From CAYSDH01 sp964429805 (GTDB taxonomy: Bacteria > Bacteroidota > Bacteroidia > Flavobacteriales_D > JABDKJ01): 46,501 nucleotides of DNA. The notes under the pieces are model-generated. The model did no database searches, was not told where the DNA came from, and saw only the letters and a program-made list of their open reading frames with translations. Below are positions 43,449 through 46,501 of this stretch, piece by piece (the first letter of the stretch is position 1; every line of letters starts with the position of its first letter). The position numbers and the translations under genes are program-made. The stretch spans positions 1-46,501 of the forward strand of contig CAYSDH010000022.1 of the NCBI GenBank assembly GCA_964429805.1. Direction: 5' to 3'.

Positions 43449-44126
43449 ATGAAGTACTCAAAGAAAAACCCCTCAGTCGACTTGCAAAAAAAGCGACCGA
43501 CCCTCTTGCTCTTAGGCACCTTTGCTGCCTTGGGCATATCCTTAATGGCTTTCGAATGGAAGACATTTTTACCAGAGCCTGAACTTGATCCATTTGCTAT
43601 CCCTGTTGGGTTAGAAGATGAGCCTGCGCAAATCTCGTTTCACACTCCGCCACCACCGCCACCGCCAAAACCAAAAGTTGAAATCAACTTGGTGTTGACA
43701 GAAGAAGAGCCGGACGAGCCAGTGGATTTGACCTTTTTAGATGTAGATGTAGAAGAAGAAACGCTCATCGACATCGAAGAGGACATAGAGATCATTGATG
43801 AGCCTGATGCCCCTTATATCATTGTGGATCTCATGCCAGAGTTTCCTGGTGGAAATAATGCGCTGTTTAGCTACTTAGGGCGCGAGACAGAATACCCAAG
43901 TCTGGCCAGAGATAGCGGCATAGAAGGAGTAGTCTACGTCACATTTGTGGTAGAGACTGATGGCAGCATTGATGGAGTAAAAGTGCTCCGTGGTATTGGC
44001 GGAGGCTGTGACGAGGAGGCCGTGCGCGTGGTAAGCAGCATGCCAACTTGGGCTCCTGGAGAGCAAAACGGAAGGAAAGTAAGGGTGCAGTATAATCTGC
44101 CGTACAGATTCACTCTCCGCAATTAA
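43449..44126 (+). CDS. tonB: TonB-family energy transducer (copy 2)
   Basis: 225 aa from ATG 43449 (MKYSKKNPSVDLQKKRPTLL). The frame is open to 43359, but the first 30 residues do not fit the paralogue. Same layout as copy 1: membrane span (LLLLGTFAALGISLMAFEW), a 7-proline run, an acidic linker of different sequence, and the TonB domain FPGGNNALFSYLGRETEYPSLARDSGIEGVVYVTFVV with KVLRGIGGGCDEEAVRVV and PYRFTLRN. It arose by tandem duplication. The terminator between the copies suggests separate transcription. Confidence 0.9.
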   Translation: MKYSKKNPSVDLQKKRPTLLLLGTFAALGISLMAFEWKTFLPEPELDPFAIPVGLEDEPAQISFHTPPPPPPPKPKVEINLVLTEEEPDEPVDLTFLDVDVEEETLIDIEEDIEIIDEPDAPYIIVDLMPEFPGGNNALFSYLGRETEYPSLARDSGIEGVVYVTFVVETDGSIDGVKVLRGIGGGCDEEAVRVVSSMPTWAPGEQNGRKVRVQYNLPYRFTLRN

Positions 44127-44191
44127 GATGGTATAGGCTCATTAGAGGACGCTCTTTTGGGCCTGTATCTATTGTGAAATCCCATATTGGC

Positions 44192-44207
44192 GCATATTTC
44201 AATATGC
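44192..44207. repeat. 7-bp inverted repeat before the FG-GAP gene
   Basis: GCATATT (44192-44198) and AATATGC (44201-44207) with a TC centre, 33 bp upstream of the ATG at 44241. Possible operator or nothing; role not supported. Confidence 0.25.
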
Positions 44208-44240
44208 CTTCAAGTGGGAAATCCATATCTTTCACCTTCT

Positions 44241-46501
44241 ATGAAAATCAGCTTCTTACTTGCCTTCTGTGCATGGCTCATGATGGGTCAATACCTAAGT
44301 GCTCAAGACCATTCTTTTATTGATGGTTCTGCAGCAGCAGGCCTCACAGAGCTAGACGGTGGCTATGGCATCATTGTAGGTGATTATAATGCCGATGGGT
44401 ATGAAGATGTTTTCGTGGCTGGCCAGGGCTTCCCTAATCAGTTACTGAAGAACAATGGTGATGGTAGCTTTGACAATGTGATAATAGGAAGCGGCTTAGA
44501 AATAAGTGCGAACGCCTACACCGCTGTCTGGACCGACATAGACAATGACAATGACCTAGATTTATTCATTGCCAACTTCTCTTACCTGTCTAATGTATAC
44601 ACCAACAAGATGTACCTCAACGATGGCAATGGCCAGTTTAGCGACATCACATTTACATCAGGTCTTACCGCTTATGACGCTACCCGCACAGTCATCACCG
44701 CTGATGTAGATAATGATGGCTACACCGACATCTATGTCTGTAACATCAACATGCAGAATGCCTTATGGAGAAATAATGGTGACAACACCTTTACCAACAC
44801 CACATTTGCAGCTGGACTGTTCGATGTCAATGTCGCCATGGGAGCCATCTTCTTTGACTATGACAATGACCAAGACTTAGACCTGTATCTCGTCCATGAT
44901 AATAATCAAGCCAACATACTGTATCAAAATGATGGCACGGGGCAGTTTGTTGATGTGTCAGAATCCAGCGGGCTAGGGCTTGCAGCTCAGGGCATGGGCG
45001 TAGATTTTGCTGACATTGACAATGACGGTTGGTTTGATGTCTACGTCACCAACTTGGGGCCCAACTATCTTTTCAGAAATAACCAAGACGGGACATTTAC
45101 CGAGTATGCCATGAGTGCCTCTACCGATGATGGCGGCATGGGCTGGGCATGTTTTTTCTTAGACCATGACAATGATACTGACCAAGACCTGTACGTAGTT
45201 AATCAATACGGTTTTGCCCCGCTACCCAATCAGCTCTATGACAATGACGGAACGGGATATTACAATTCTATATCTGACAGTACATTTTTAGAAAGCACGC
45301 TCAACGGTTTTGGCGGCACATGGCTTGACATGGATAATAATGGTCATCAGGATATTATGATTGGCAATCTGGAAGCCAATTCCCTTCAGTTATTTTTAAA
45401 CCAAGCGGAAGAAACCCATTATGTTGACTTCAATCTCGAGGGTACCGTGTCAGCTACAGACGCTTTTGGTACTAGAGTAGAGATTTATGCAAATGGCCAG
45501 CGACAGATAGCCGAAAAAAAATCAAGCTCTAGTTTTTCTGCGCAGTCTTCGCATAGGGTGCATTTCGGACTTGGTGAGGCGGAGCTGATAGACTCGATGC
45601 ATGTCTTATTTCCATCAGGTGTGAGTAATGTGCTGTATAGCCTGCCAGCAGATAAGATATACACTGTAGTAGAAGACAGCGCCACATCAGTCATTGACTG
45701 CTTCCCGACATTTGACTTGGACCTAGAGTATGTGTCTAACAATGAGATCATGTATTCTGCCTTTGGCGATGCTGACATTGATAGTTGGAGCATTCAATTT
45801 GGTGACGGGCAAAGTCAAAATCAAAGTGCCGGAAACTATAGCTATACCATGTCAGGTGACTATGAAGTGTGCATGATTGCAGAAAACCATTGCACCTGGG
45901 ACAGTATCTGTCAGACTGTAAATATTGACTGTATAGAACCTAGCGCGTCCTTTGAGCTTGCAACAAATGGTCTAGACCTGATTACGTTTAACGTCAGCGC
46001 AGACTTTGACTCAGTGCTCTGGCAATACGGTGATGGACTCGAGTCTGATCAGATAGATGGCGCACATAGCTATGAGTCTGAAGGAACTTATGAGGTATGC
46101 TTGACCGTATTTGGTGAGTGCAATCAGTTAACCATCTGCGACAGTGTCACCATCACTTGTCCGCTGCCACTGGCAGAATTTGATTTTGAAATAGACGGAC
46201 TCGAGGTCAATTTTTCTGACTTAACGCTTGATGCCGACTCCCTCATCTGGGATTTTGCGGGCTTGGCATCGTCATCAGAAGAGTCTCCAGACTATACTTT
46301 TGATTCAGAAGGCAGTTATGAAATTTGCCTCACAGCCTTTAATCAATGCGGACAAACAGTCTTTTGTGATTCTGTCCAAGTTGTAGATATTATCGATTTT
46401 CTGCCTGAGGGTTCCACAGACTTGTTGATTGATGTCTATCCTAATCCGGCTAAAGACATGCTCAACGTGCATTGTAATGACCTCTCTGTGCACAGTATCG
46501 T
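44241..46501 (+). CDS. Large secreted FG-GAP/VCBS, ASPIC/UnbV and PKD protein, likely T9SS cargo, cut by window end
   Basis: At least 753 residues with no stop before the window end. Signal peptide MKISFLLAFCAWLMMGQYLSAQ. FG-GAP/VCBS repeats follow, each with calcium-binding-like DxDxDG motifs (GDYNADGYEDVFVAG, TDIDNDNDLDLFIANF, ADVDNDGYTDIYVCN, FDYDNDQDLDLYLVH, ADIDNDGWFDVYVTN, LDMDNNGHQDIMIGN), forming a beta-propeller. An ASPIC/UnbV segment (DAFGTRVEIYANGQR ... SSHRVHFGLGEAELIDSMHVLFPSG) comes next. Then about three PKD-like domains, each with YSYTMSGDYEVCMIAEN-type motifs. DVYPNPAKDMLNVHC is the start of a T9SS type A sorting domain near the edge. It is predicted to be a surface or released adhesin- or enzyme-like protein; the activity is unknown. 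Confidence 0.85.
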   Translation, partial: MKISFLLAFCAWLMMGQYLSAQDHSFIDGSAAAGLTELDGGYGIIVGDYNADGYEDVFVAGQGFPNQLLKNNGDGSFDNVIIGSGLEISANAYTAVWTDIDNDNDLDLFIANFSYLSNVYTNKMYLNDGNGQFSDITFTSGLTAYDATRTVITADVDNDGYTDIYVCNINMQNALWRNNGDNTFTNTTFAAGLFDVNVAMGAIFFDYDNDQDLDLYLVHDNNQANILYQNDGTGQFVDVSESSGLGLAAQGMGVDFADIDNDGWFDVYVTNLGPNYLFRNNQDGTFTEYAMSASTDDGGMGWACFFLDHDNDTDQDLYVVNQYGFAPLPNQLYDNDGTGYYNSISDSTFLESTLNGFGGTWLDMDNNGHQDIMIGNLEANSLQLFLNQAEETHYVDFNLEGTVSATDAFGTRVEIYANGQRQIAEKKSSSSFSAQSSHRVHFGLGEAELIDSMHVLFPSGVSNVLYSLPADKIYTVVEDSATSVIDCFPTFDLDLEYVSNNEIMYSAFGDADIDSWSIQFGDGQSQNQSAGNYSYTMSGDYEVCMIAENHCTWDSICQTVNIDCIEPSASFELATNGLDLITFNVSADFDSVLWQYGDGLESDQIDGAHSYESEGTYEVCLTVFGECNQLTICDSVTITCPLPLAEFDFEIDGLEVNFSDLTLDADSLIWDFAGLASSSEESPDYTFDSEGSYEICLTAFNQCGQTVFCDSVQVVDIIDFLPEGSTDLLIDVYPNPAKDMLNVHCNDLSVHSI

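Noticed and set aside
1..46501. CRISPR array, insertion sequence or prophage
   Set aside because: No regularly spaced repeats, transposase, integrase or phage structural genes were seen on either strand.

Overview
The window reads as a chromosomal segment of a Bacteroidota bacterium, most likely a marine-type member of the Flavobacteriales. The reasons are sprA (type IX secretion and gliding), several secreted proteins with type IX (T9SS) C-terminal sorting domains, alternative complex III joined to cytochrome oxidase genes, Bacteroidota -7 promoter elements (TAnnTTTG), and signal peptides ending in AQ. It is a draft sequence: two 10-N placeholders lie at 11937-11946 and 36848-36857, and the second one breaks sprA in frame.

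Layout. (1) 1-3.9 kb: 3' end of tRNA-Gln with its terminator and a small direct repeat, then accessory-looking genes: a T9SS cargo protein, a small secreted ORF that may be a relic, an orphan membrane-anchored protein and a SAM methyltransferase. (2) 3.9-6.8 kb: a CBS/DUF21 membrane protein and a YwqK/MORN-like repeat protein. (3) 6.8-11.3 kb: rimP-nusA-infB behind a clear promoter, with a terminator-like hairpin in the leader. (4) 11.3-12.2 kb: a convergent SPOR protein and a regulatory or gap region. (5) 12.2-23.7 kb: actABCDEF-coxBA, a complete module from quinol to oxygen, ended by a terminator. (6) 23.7-26.0 kb: ruvB, queG and a convergent small conserved gene. (7) 26.0-32.0 kb: a minus-strand block of envelope genes (beta-barrel protein, TlpA-like thioredoxin, T9SS-sorted Omp28-like protein, Omp28 lipoprotein, DUF6029 protein). 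(8) 32.2-33.8 kb: a small T9SS cargo protein and a sirtuin. (9) 33.9-44.1 kb: ruvA-sprA-gcvH-vanZ and two tandem tonB genes. (10) 44.2 kb to the end: a large FG-GAP/ASPIC/PKD surface protein cut by the window edge.

How it works together. ActA-F oxidises quinol and passes electrons through c hemes to the CoxA/CoxB oxidase. SprA forms the outer-membrane channel through which the T9SS cargo (486-aa, 582-aa and 250-aa proteins, and probably the terminal FG-GAP protein) would be exported. TonB proteins energise outer-membrane transport. Three thioredoxin-fold proteins with CxxC motifs and different sorting signals sit together and may form an envelope redox set.

I found no CRISPR array, insertion sequence, prophage or classical defence system. 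The most unusual points are regulatory: a terminator that encodes part of a signal peptide, a possible attenuator ahead of rimP-nusA-infB, the clustered Omp28/TlpA redox genes, and the gap that makes sprA look frameshifted.
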